Assembly: GCA_024400565.1 (NCBI GenBank)
Contig: JAKSMQ010000009.1
Span: 1 to 59,577 of the forward strand
Direction: 5' to 3'
Length of the DNA: 59,577 bases
Source of the DNA: Bacteroidales bacterium
GTDB lineage: Bacteria; Bacteroidota; Bacteroidia; Bacteroidales; P3
In this document: piece by piece, positions 1 to 7,425 of the stretch
Layout of the letters: every line of letters begins with the position of its first letter
How positions within the stretch are numbered: the stretch's first letter is position 1
The notes under the pieces: model-generated
Told to the model about the DNA's origin: nothing
The model's database searches: none
What the model saw: only the letters and a program-made list of their open reading frames with translations
Program-made: the position numbers and the translations under genes

Positions 1-21
1 TGCGTCTTTGATAGTAGGCAT
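1..21 (-). CDS. 5' end of an unidentified gene, cut by the window edge
   Basis: The complement of bases 21 to 1 reads ATG followed by six codons (MPTIKDA) with no stop before the edge. A strong GGAGG ribosome binding site lies about 8 bases upstream of the ATG, which is notable because most genes here lack one. The gene follows the AlkD-like gene on the same strand after a 109-base gap. Seven residues are too few to assign a family. Confidence 0.45.
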
Positions 22-130
22 ATCCAATTACCTCCTTCGGTGGTACTATTTCCTATTATTATACGCTATTTCTCGTTAAAAATCAACCATTTGTTGTGAC
101 ATAGCCTTTATGAAATAGAAAAGCGCTCCT

Positions 131-871
131 TCAGCAACCGGTCTTTCTCCGCTGGAGCCAGTAGCGGCGCTCATCGTCGGACAGTTTCTCTATCGCATAG
201 CGGAGCATAGTCGACGGCATCTGGGGGGCATGGAGTTCGAGGAAGCCTAACAGATGGTCCATTCCTCCATTCTTACCTGCCTCGCGCATCATCCAGCCTG
301 CTGCTTTATGGAGCAGGTCTTCGCTGCTATGCATCAGCACCAGGGCGCGCGAGAAGGTCTCTTCGTAATGTTCATATCTAACCAGTCTCCAGGTACTTAC
401 CATCGAGATTCGCTGTTGCCACAGGGTGTGTCCCTCGGGCATAATCCATTCTTCCATCAATCCCCGGTCGAGGTGGAAGATCTCTGCATAGCCGGCAATG
501 GTTGTCGCACTTAGATCGACCAGGTCCCAATTGTTAATATAAGGATGAAGTGAACAGTAGTGGTCGAATATCTGCTGCATCTCTTCTGTGTTCTTCTGCT
601 TGACAGCCCGTTCCATCTTCTTGACAAGAATCAGCATTGCACACAGTCTGACCTCATGAACAGGGTCCTGGGCCAGGGTGACACAGTCGTCGAGCGAAGC
701 CTCTTTCCAAGCCTCCTTTACAACCATCCTGACCTGAGGATTGCGGACGCCGGCAAACTGATCGCCTTCGCCATACTGGCCTTTCCCGGTCTTGAAAAAA
801 TAGAGATACTGCTCAACATAATCGGGATTGGCCAAAGAGAGAAGGGTCTGACGGATATCGGAGGCTATCAT
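131..871 (-). CDS. DNA alkylation repair protein, AlkD-like DNA glycosylase
   Basis: This 246-residue, all-helical protein belongs to the AlkD family of HEAT-like-repeat DNA glycosylases, which excise positively charged alkylated bases such as N3-methyladenine and N7-methylguanine without flipping the base out. The residues that line the lesion pocket in Bacillus cereus AlkD (W109, D113, R148, W187) match W115, D119, R154 and W193 here, each with the same offset of six. They sit in the motifs NNWDLVD, WQQR and AAGWMMRE. It starts 17 bases after the MATE gene ends on the same strand and is probably the last gene of the htrA-MATE-alkD transcript. The family call is firm; the substrate range is inferred. 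Confidence 0.88.
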   Translation of the reverse strand: MIASDIRQTLLSLANPDYVEQYLYFFKTGKGQYGEGDQFAGVRNPQVRMVVKEAWKEASLDDCVTLAQDPVHEVRLCAMLILVKKMERAVKQKNTEEMQQIFDHYCSLHPYINNWDLVDLSATTIAGYAEIFHLDRGLMEEWIMPEGHTLWQQRISMVSTWRLVRYEHYEETFSRALVLMHSSEDLLHKAAGWMMREAGKNGGMDHLLGFLELHAPQMPSTMLRYAIEKLSDDERRYWLQRRKTGC

Positions 872-888
872 GGTTTGAGGAAGATTGG

Positions 889-2271
889 TTATTGTGCGTT
901 TGCCTTGCGTTTCAACTCGCGCTGAATCCAGATGCAGAAGGGGATAGACATCAAGAAGGTCAGCGTATCAGCCACAGCCTGGGTCATCTCTACGCCATGA
1001 ATGCCCAGAAACTGGGGAAGAATGAAAATGGCGGGAATGAAGAAAAGTCCCTGACGGCCTACGCTGAGAAGGGTGCTGCGGATGGGCATACGGATATTCT
1101 GGAACAGCATATTGGTGGCTGTGGAGAGTCCGATCAGGGGGAAGGCGACACATTGCCAACGCAAAGCCGAAGCTCCGATACGGATAAGTTCGGGGTCTTC
1201 GCTACGGAACAGGGTAATAATCTGCGGAGCAAAAACAAGCCCAAACAGGGACATGGTGAGCAGCATGAGGAAGGACCCTTTCAGGACAAAAGTAAAACTC
1301 TGCAACACACGGCCATAAAGCTTTGCGCCATAGTTGAATCCGCACACAGGCTGGAACCCCTGACAGAAGCCCAGCACGAAGGAGAAGGCAAACATCATTG
1401 TACGGCTGACTACAGCAAAAGCTGCTATGCTGGATGCCTCCAGACCGGGTTCGGCCCATCGGGCTGCCGCATGGTTCAACAGGATGGCGCTGATGCAGTT
1501 AAACACCTGTCGGGAGAGAGAGGGAAGACCGCCTGCCAATATCTCGCGATAGGTGTACCACGAGGGACGGAAATTGGACAGCCTGATATGAACGGACTGT
1601 GGACGGCGGGTGCCCCAGAGAAGCAGACACCAGCAGAAGAGCTGCCCTATGGCCGTAGCAAGAGAAGCGCCTTTAACACCCATATCCAGCACGAAGATAA
1701 AGAGTGGATCGAGGATGATATTGAGGATGCTACCACTCACCAGACCTATCATAGCAAAGCGGGCGTTACCCTGCAGACGAAGCTGGTTGTTAAGGGTGAG
1801 TGCGCTCATCATGAACGGCGAAGCGAGAAGAATATATCGGAGATAATCGCACGTAAGAGGTACCACATCGGGAGTGGCTCCAAGGGCGGCACAGAGCTGG
1901 GGTAGGAAGAATAGTCCCGCTACACCCGTTACGGCTCCTACCAGAAACGGAGTAATAACGCCTACCGACGCTATGATGGCAGCATCTTCTCTGTTGCGAG
2001 CGCCCAATGCACGGGAGATATGATTTCCGCTTCCATGGCCGAAGAAAAAGCCTATGGCCGAGATGAATGCCATATAGGCAAAGCCTATACCTATGGCGGC
2101 TGTAGCCTCGGTGGAGAGATGGCCCACGAAAGCCGCATCGACAACATTATAAATCGAGGTTACCATCATGCTGATGATGGTAGGAATAGCCAATCTCATC
2201 ACCAGTCGGGGAACTGGTGTTGTGGTCATTTCCAGATATTTGGCATCCTGAGCCTGTAGATCGTCTGTCAC
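889..2271 (-). CDS. MATE family efflux transporter
   Basis: This is a 460-residue, very hydrophobic protein with about twelve membrane segments and two similar halves, the usual size and plan for multidrug and toxic compound extrusion transporters. These pumps export cationic drugs or metabolites in exchange for Na+ or H+. The N-terminal stretch PRLVMRLAIPTIISM and the repeated helix-breaking prolines fit the family. It begins three bases after the HtrA-like protease stops, so the two are very likely cotranscribed. The substrate cannot be read from the sequence. Confidence 0.9.
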   Translation of the reverse strand: MTDDLQAQDAKYLEMTTTPVPRLVMRLAIPTIISMMVTSIYNVVDAAFVGHLSTEATAAIGIGFAYMAFISAIGFFFGHGSGNHISRALGARNREDAAIIASVGVITPFLVGAVTGVAGLFFLPQLCAALGATPDVVPLTCDYLRYILLASPFMMSALTLNNQLRLQGNARFAMIGLVSGSILNIILDPLFIFVLDMGVKGASLATAIGQLFCWCLLLWGTRRPQSVHIRLSNFRPSWYTYREILAGGLPSLSRQVFNCISAILLNHAAARWAEPGLEASSIAAFAVVSRTMMFAFSFVLGFCQGFQPVCGFNYGAKLYGRVLQSFTFVLKGSFLMLLTMSLFGLVFAPQIITLFRSEDPELIRIGASALRWQCVAFPLIGLSTATNMLFQNIRMPIRSTLLSVGRQGLFFIPAIFILPQFLGIHGVEMTQAVADTLTFLMSIPFCIWIQRELKRKANAQ

Positions 2272-2274
2272 GGA

Positions 2275-3336
2275 TTATTTGCGGATTATCTCTGTTGTTC
2301 CCTTTGAATTGAGAAGGGTAAGTTCTTTGGTATGGGATTTGCCGTCGCGGAGAAACTCCACCTCTACCTTATCGCCCGGATTGAAATAACTGACCTCCTC
2401 CATCATCTCAGCATATGAATTGATCTCTACGTGATTCACCTTCACGATAATATCGCCTTCCTTGAGACCTGCACGCTCGGCAGCACAATCAGGAATCACT
2501 CTACCCACGTAGACACCTTTGAGAAAGGTAATACCACGACGTTTCACCCACTCTTCGTCGACTTCGGCCACATTGACTCCCAGATAGCCACGCTGGACAG
2601 CCCCATACTGACAGAGGTCGCGGCTCACTTTTCGGGCTATATTGGAGGGAATAGCAAAGGAGTAGCCCGTATAATATCCGTTGCCGGAAGCAATAGCCGT
2701 ATTGATACCTATCAGCTGGCCCTTTGTATTGACCAGAGCTCCGCCCGAATTGCCGCTATTGACGGCAGCATCGGTCTGGAGAAAACTTTCGAGTGTGCTC
2801 TCTCCGGTAGGATTCTGTATAATATTCATATTACGAGCCTTAGCGCTGATTATGCCCGCTGTCACGGTACTGGTAAGATTGAACGGATTGCCTATCGCCA
2901 GAACGGGTTCTCCGATTCTGACCTGCTCGGAGTTTCCGAAAGGAATAAATTCAAATTCCGTTCCCTCTACCTTGATTACAGCCAGGTCTGAAGCAGGGTC
3001 TGCCCCCACCAACCGGGCCACCAGGGTACGCTTATCGTTGAGGGTAACAGTTATGTTTGAAGCATCCTGAACGACATGGTTGTTGGTAATGATATAGCCA
3101 TCAGAGCTGATGATAACTCCCGATCCGAAAGCCGAATAGGACTGGCGGCGCATTCCCTGATCGATAATCATGCCAAAGAAAGACTGATACATAGGGGTGA
3201 GCTTGGTTACATCGCATTTGATATGTACCACAGCGTTGATGGTCTTTGCTGCCACATCGGTAAAGTCTACCACCGACTGAGCCTTTGAGCAGAAGGCTAT
3301 CAGCAGCATAAAAAACAATACAAATGTTCGTTTCAT
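2275..3336 (-). CDS. HtrA/DegP-type periplasmic serine protease with one PDZ domain
   Basis: A trypsin-like protease domain is followed by a single PDZ domain, as in DegS-type quality-control proteases of the cell envelope. The catalytic triad is visible: His in NNHVVQDAS, Asp in ASDLAVIK and Ser in GNSGGAL. The PDZ domain occupies roughly the last 95 residues (GYLGVNV through the GDIIVKVN loop). I chose the ATG at 3336, because MKRTFVLFFMLLIAFC starts a clean signal peptide; the open frame reaches 3378, but the extra 14 residues would precede the signal sequence. A TAnnTTTG box lies about 57 bases upstream. It heads a run with the MATE and AlkD genes. Its substrates are unknown. Confidence 0.88.
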   Translation of the reverse strand: MKRTFVLFFMLLIAFCSKAQSVVDFTDVAAKTINAVVHIKCDVTKLTPMYQSFFGMIIDQGMRRQSYSAFGSGVIISSDGYIITNNHVVQDASNITVTLNDKRTLVARLVGADPASDLAVIKVEGTEFEFIPFGNSEQVRIGEPVLAIGNPFNLTSTVTAGIISAKARNMNIIQNPTGESTLESFLQTDAAVNSGNSGGALVNTKGQLIGINTAIASGNGYYTGYSFAIPSNIARKVSRDLCQYGAVQRGYLGVNVAEVDEEWVKRRGITFLKGVYVGRVIPDCAAERAGLKEGDIIVKVNHVEINSYAEMMEEVSYFNPGDKVEVEFLRDGKSHTKELTLLNSKGTTEIIRK

Positions 3337-3392
3337 AATAGCAATAATTTCTTTGATGTACCACACTTGTCGGGACACCTTCTAATTAAAAA

Positions 3393-3400
3393 CAAAAATA
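3393..3400 (-). promoter_or_regulatory. Bacteroidota -7 promoter element for the htrA-like gene
   Basis: The complement reads TATTTTTG, matching the TAnnTTTG consensus of the primary Bacteroidota sigma factor. It lies 57 bases from the ATG at 3336. No convincing TTTG was found at the ideal -33 spacing, so this call rests on the -7 box and its position in a divergent intergenic region. Confidence 0.5.
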
Positions 3401-3435
3401 ATGCGATTTTATTATGTAGAACCAATAATTTTTTG

Positions 3436-3443
3436 TATCTTTG
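3436..3443 (+). promoter_or_regulatory. Bacteroidota -7 promoter element for the glycosyltransferase gene
   Basis: TATCTTTG matches TAnnTTTG, with a weak -33 match (TATG) 19 bases upstream. It ends 24 bases before the ATG at 3468. This supports that start over the upstream in-frame ATG at 3441, which overlaps the promoter box. Confidence 0.6.
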
Positions 3444-3467
3444 CAAATTCAAACAAAGAGTATAAGT

Positions 3468-4598
3468 ATGCATATAATAATACTTGGAACAGCCTACCCC
3501 TACCGCGGAGGCCTCTCGGCTTTCAACGAACGTATTGCACGTGAGTATCAGCAGAATGGCCATACCGTCGAGATTTACACTTTCAGCCTTCAATATCCAG
3601 GATTTCTATTCCCCGGCAAGACTCAATACAGCGAAGAACCCGCTCCCCATGACCTCAAAATACATCGAAAGGTAAATTCGTGCAATCCTTTTAACTGGAT
3701 TAAAGTCGGAAAAGAGATTCGACGCAAGCGTCCCGACCTGATGATAACCAAGTTCTGGCTGCCTTTTATGGCTCCCTGTCTAGGTACCATTGAACGCATG
3801 GTCCGCAAGAATGGCCACACCCGTGTTGTCTCGATTCTCGACAATGTGATTCCCCATGAACATCGTCCCGGAGACAAGCTGTTTGCCCGCTACTTTGTTA
3901 AATCCACCCACGGTTTTGTAGCCATGAGCAAATCGGTACTCAACGACCTCGGGCTCTTCGACACCCAAAAACCGCGCCAGTTCTGCCCCCACCCTCTCTA
4001 CGACCACTACGGAAACCTGATTCCCAAACAGGAGGCCAAAGAGATTATCGGACTGGAAGAGAATACCCGCTATGTGCTCTTCTTTGGATTTATCCGCGGA
4101 TACAAAGGTCTTGATATTCTGCTTGACGCCTTTGCCGACAGGGAACTGGCCGAGATGAATGTCAAACTGCTGATAGCCGGCGAGTTTTATGGTGACCCCA
4201 AGCCCTATATGGACCAGATAGAACGGCTGGGCATTCAGGACCGGCTGGTTCTCAAGACCGATTTTATTCCCGACAGTCAGGTAAACCGCTATTTCCGCGC
4301 ATGCGACATTGTGGCTCAGCCCTATAAGAGTGCTACCCAGAGTGGCGTTACCCAGATAGCCTTCCATTTCGAGAAACCTATGCTTGTGACCAATGTGGGC
4401 GGTCTGCCCGAAATTGTTCCCGACGGGAAAGTGGGCTATGTGGTCGAACCCGATGCCCGACAGATAGCCCAGGCTCTGATACGCTACTTTAAGGAAGGAA
4501 AGGAAGAATCCTTTACCGAAGGCGTGCGCCAGGAAAAAGAGAAATACTCGTGGAAAAACATGACCAAAGCCCTCGACGAGGTAAGACTGTCAGAATAA
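3468..4598 (+). CDS. Glycosyltransferase family 4 (GT-B fold)
   Basis: This 376-residue GT-B glycosyltransferase has an N-terminal nucleotide-binding-like half opening with ILGTAYPYRGG and a C-terminal half carrying the usual GT4 donor-sugar motif (GGLPEIVPDG followed by GYVVEPD). Such enzymes transfer sugars from nucleotide donors during surface polysaccharide or LPS core assembly in the cytoplasm. It is the first gene of a plus-strand run with hddA, gmhA and hddC, so a role in a heptose-containing glycan is a reasonable guess. The start at 3468 is chosen because the promoter box lies at 3436-3443. The actual sugar and acceptor are unknown. Confidence 0.85.
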   Translation: MHIIILGTAYPYRGGLSAFNERIAREYQQNGHTVEIYTFSLQYPGFLFPGKTQYSEEPAPHDLKIHRKVNSCNPFNWIKVGKEIRRKRPDLMITKFWLPFMAPCLGTIERMVRKNGHTRVVSILDNVIPHEHRPGDKLFARYFVKSTHGFVAMSKSVLNDLGLFDTQKPRQFCPHPLYDHYGNLIPKQEAKEIIGLEENTRYVLFFGFIRGYKGLDILLDAFADRELAEMNVKLLIAGEFYGDPKPYMDQIERLGIQDRLVLKTDFIPDSQVNRYFRACDIVAQPYKSATQSGVTQIAFHFEKPMLVTNVGGLPEIVPDGKVGYVVEPDARQIAQALIRYFKEGKEESFTEGVRQEKEKYSWKNMTKALDEVRLSE

Positions 4599-4657
4599 TC
4601 TCCATAATCCCCAATATTGAACTCCCACTTCTAACCAATCCTCTTCAAAACAGCCCT

Positions 4658-5677
4658 ATGATAATTCGAAGCAAAGCCCCCTTACGTCTTGGTCTCGCCG
4701 GTGGCGGAACCGACGTTTCTCCCTACTCAGACCTTTATGGTGGAGCCATCCTCAACGCTACTGTAAGCATGTATGCCTACACTACCATTGAGCCTACCGA
4801 CGACGGAAAGGTGGTATTCTTCTCTCCAGAAAACAATCTACGCGAAGAATATTCCAACGCAACAGAGGTCGATACCGACGGATATTTCATCCTTCACAAG
4901 GGTGTATACAACCGAATCGTACGCCAGTTTACCCACAAGCCGCTCTCTATGAGAATAACCTCTTTTGTTGACGCTCCCGCCGGCGGCGGACTGGGAACTT
5001 CATCCACGCTGGTCGTATCCATACTGGGTGCTTATGTAGAATGGCTTAAACTCCCCCTCGGAGAATATGATATCGCCCGTCTGGCCTACGAGATAGAGCG
5101 CGTAGACCTGGGATTGGCCGGAGGCAAGCAGGATCAGTATGCAGCCACCTTCGGCGGTTTCAACTTTATGGAATTTATCAACGACAACGTGATTGTCAAC
5201 CCCTTGCGTGTACGTCCGCGCTATTGCGACGAGCTTGCCCACAATCTGGTGCTCTATTATACAGCCACTTCGCACGTGAGCGCCGATATCATCAAGGAGC
5301 AGCAGAGCAACGTAAAAGCAAAGAATACCAACAGCATAGAGGCTATGCACAAGTTGAAGGAGCAGGCCGTTCAGATGAAAGAAGCCCTATTGAAGGGTGA
5401 GATAGACCATATCGGAGAGATTCTCGATTTCGGATGGCAGCACAAAAAGCAGATGGCCAAAAGCATAAGCAATCCACGTATTGATGCCATCTATGATGCC
5501 GCCCGCAAGGCAGGCGCCTCGGGAGGAAAGATCTCCGGAGCAGGCGGAGGAGGATTTATGTTCTTCTATTGTCCGGGCAATACAAGATATGCTGTTGCAG
5601 AAGCCTTGCGCCAGTTTGGAGGAGACACCAAGCGATATGAGTTTACAACCGAAGGTCTGAAAACCTGGACCATGTAA
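4658..5677 (+). CDS. hddA: D-glycero-alpha-D-manno-heptose 7-phosphate kinase (HddA-like GHMP kinase)
   Basis: This 339-residue GHMP-superfamily kinase phosphorylates heptose 7-phosphate at C1 in the GDP-heptose branch. It opens with SKAPLRLGLAGGGTDVSP, a signature of sugar 1-kinases of this group, has the glycine-rich ATP loop PAGGGLGTSST near residue 110, and the C-terminal GAGGGGFM motif. The open frame extends upstream to 4550 and overlaps the glycosyltransferase, but the ATG at 4658 puts the conserved N-terminus first. GmhA and HddC follow, which makes the specific call stronger than for an isolated GHMP kinase. Confidence 0.85.
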   Translation: MIIRSKAPLRLGLAGGGTDVSPYSDLYGGAILNATVSMYAYTTIEPTDDGKVVFFSPENNLREEYSNATEVDTDGYFILHKGVYNRIVRQFTHKPLSMRITSFVDAPAGGGLGTSSTLVVSILGAYVEWLKLPLGEYDIARLAYEIERVDLGLAGGKQDQYAATFGGFNFMEFINDNVIVNPLRVRPRYCDELAHNLVLYYTATSHVSADIIKEQQSNVKAKNTNSIEAMHKLKEQAVQMKEALLKGEIDHIGEILDFGWQHKKQMAKSISNPRIDAIYDAARKAGASGGKISGAGGGGFMFFYCPGNTRYAVAEALRQFGGDTKRYEFTTEGLKTWTM

Positions 5678-5718
5678 AAGACAACGAATAATCATCAACC
5701 CAAATAAATCGTACTACT

Positions 5719-5868
5719 ATGTCATTCTGGAGAGCCATATTATGCATTATCTGTCCTCCTCTGGCTGTAATCGACAGAGGATGCGGATCGGTACTCATCA
5801 CTTCGATTCTTACCATTCTCGGATGGGTACCCGGCTGTATTGCAGCATTAATCATCGTTAACAAATAA
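5719..5868 (+). CDS. YqaE/Pmp3 family small membrane protein
   Basis: A 49-codon gene runs from the ATG at 5719 to the TAA at 5866-5868. It encodes two hydrophobic helices with CPPLAVIDRGCG at the first helix end and LTILGWVPGCIAALII in the second, the hallmark of the Pmp3 (UPF0057) family. Family members are short inner-membrane proteins linked in yeast and plants to membrane potential and salt stress; their bacterial role is poorly defined. It sits 41 bases after hddA and 34 before gmhA on the same strand, so it is likely cotranscribed with the heptose genes. It is small enough to be missed by gene finders. Confidence 0.85.
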   Translation: MSFWRAILCIICPPLAVIDRGCGSVLITSILTILGWVPGCIAALIIVNK

Positions 5869-5902
5869 GAAACAGTTTTTCTATCCCAATATAACCCACA
5901 CT

Positions 5903-6490
5903 ATGAATCCCCGTATTCAGGAATCGATACAACAGAGCATCAACGCCAAACAGGCTATTCTCAACGATGCTGATTTTATGGCCCGCATCCAGCAGGCAGC
6001 CGACATGATAATCGAATCTCTCCGCCAGGGAGGCAAAATTCATTTCTGCGGCAATGGAGGGAGTGCGGCCGACGCTCAACATCTGGCAGCCGAGCTGAGC
6101 GGACGTTTCTACTACGACCGTCCTCCGCTCAACGCAGATGCGCTCCATTGCAATACCTCCTATCTTACCGCAGTCGGTAACGACTACGGATACGATCTTA
6201 TTTTCTCGCGCCTTATCAAAGGTTCGGGGAAGAAAGGCGATGTGATTGTCGGCATCTCGACTTCGGGCAATTCGAAGAATGTAATCAACGCCTATGAGAC
6301 CTGTCAGGTGATGGGTATCAAGATCATCTCCCTTACCGGAGAGACCGGTGGCAAGATGAAAGAGCATTCCGACCTCCTGCTCAATGTTCCCTCCCACGAT
6401 ACTCCCCGTATCCAGGAGAGCCACATTATGATAGGACACATTATCTGCGAACTGGTCGAAGCCGCCATGTTTCCCAAAAACGACCAATAG
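5903..6490 (+). CDS. gmhA: Phosphoheptose isomerase (sedoheptulose 7-phosphate isomerase)
   Basis: This 195-residue SIS-domain enzyme converts sedoheptulose 7-phosphate to D-glycero-D-manno-heptose 7-phosphate, the first committed step to ADP- or GDP-heptose. It has FCGNGGSAADAQHLAAEL near residue 52 and the phosphate-binding GISTSGNSKNV near residue 115. Length and motifs match GmhA throughout. It lies between hddA and hddC, completing all but the phosphatase (GmhB) step of the GDP-heptose route in this block. An 11-bp repeat array begins just after its stop codon. Confidence 0.93.
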   Translation: MNPRIQESIQQSINAKQAILNDADFMARIQQAADMIIESLRQGGKIHFCGNGGSAADAQHLAAELSGRFYYDRPPLNADALHCNTSYLTAVGNDYGYDLIFSRLIKGSGKKGDVIVGISTSGNSKNVINAYETCQVMGIKIISLTGETGGKMKEHSDLLLNVPSHDTPRIQESHIMIGHIICELVEAAMFPKNDQ

Positions 6491-6500
6491 ACGTTCTTTA

Positions 6501-6630
6501 GACAGCATATAGGCAGCATATAAACAGCATACAGGCAGCACCTAGACAGCACACAGGCTCCACTAAGGCCCACAAATCTGCATCTTTTGTGCCGGCTATA
6601 TGGACGCTAGAGGCTAAGAACAGACTGCCT
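6501..6630. repeat. 11-bp phased repeat array, copy A
   Basis: Between gmhA and hddC, CAGCA-like words start at 6503, 6514, 6525, 6536 and 6547 and degenerate to CTCCA at 6558 and CCCAC at 6569: seven units at exactly 11-bp spacing. A central stretch (AAATCTGCATCTTTTGTG) follows, then an inverted-type word (ATATGGACGCT) at 6598-6608 and a weaker tail. The plan is the same as the arrays near 19.2 and 45.1 kb, although this copy is the most diverged. Confidence 0.65.
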
Positions 6631-6675
6631 GAGGAGAGAGAATAAAAAGAAAACCATACCCTAATCTCACACCCG

Positions 6676-7380
6676 ATGAAGAAAGAGGCAATAATACTTG
6701 CAGGAGGATTCGGAACACGGCTGCGCCACGTAGTAAGCGATGTTCCCAAACCTATGGCCCCCATCAAGGGCCGGCCTTTTCTGGAAATACTGATAGACTA
6801 TCTCGCTTCGTTCGGATACAACCGGATTATTCTCTCTACGGGCTATTTGCACGAGAAGATTGAAAGCCATTTCGGCAACCGCTACAAAGACATAGAAATC
6901 GGCTACGCCCGGGAGACAACGCCACTCGGAACAGGAGGAGGCATATTGAATGCTCTGCAACAATGTCAGACCGAAACGGTTACGGTACTCAACGGCGACA
7001 CTATGTTCAAGGTTGATTATGCTCAGCTGGAGGAATTCCATTCTCAGCATCAGTCTCCCCTAAGCGTTATACTGCGCCAGGTGGAGGACACTTCGCGATA
7101 TGGTTCTGTAAGTATTGATTCTTCAAACAGGATTTCCTCTTTTGCCGAGAAGTCTGACAGCAAAGGCAAAGGATGGATAAACGGCGGAATATACCAGATT
7201 GAGAAAAGATTATTTGAAGGATTTGCACTCGGAGAGGCATTCTCGTTCGAGAAAGATATCATGCAATCGCGCTATCAGGACCAGCCGTTCTATGCATTTC
7301 CTTCATCGGCTTATTTTATCGACATTGGCGTACCCGAAGACTACGCTCGGGCTCAGGAAGAGCTTTCTGACAGCAAATAA
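6676..7380 (+). CDS. hddC: D-glycero-alpha-D-manno-heptose 1-phosphate guanylyltransferase (HddC-like)
   Basis: This 234-residue nucleotidyltransferase opens with the NTP-binding motif ILAGGFGTRLR, then VPKPMAPIKGRPFL, and has the metal-binding LNGDT at about residue 106. It is the size of HddC, which makes GDP-heptose from heptose 1-phosphate; glucose- or mannose-1-phosphate nucleotidyltransferases share the fold. The specific call rests on neighbouring gmhA and hddA. It is separated from gmhA by 185 bases carrying a repeat array, and from the next gene by 45 bases. Confidence 0.82.
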   Translation: MKKEAIILAGGFGTRLRHVVSDVPKPMAPIKGRPFLEILIDYLASFGYNRIILSTGYLHEKIESHFGNRYKDIEIGYARETTPLGTGGGILNALQQCQTETVTVLNGDTMFKVDYAQLEEFHSQHQSPLSVILRQVEDTSRYGSVSIDSSNRISSFAEKSDSKGKGWINGGIYQIEKRLFEGFALGEAFSFEKDIMQSRYQDQPFYAFPSSAYFIDIGVPEDYARAQEELSDSK

Positions 7381-7425
7381 TATAATATGACAATTCTTAA
7401 GATAAATACAAAAATATACAATAAT

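Noticed and set aside
892..1905. 337-codon plus-strand open frame opposite the first MATE gene
   Set aside because: Antisense shadow with low-complexity, charge-rich sequence and no motif.
6501..6630. Possible CRISPR array at the short repeats after gmhA
   Set aside because: Units are 11 bp with no unique spacers, arms are inverted relative to each other in the sister arrays, and no cas genes are present.
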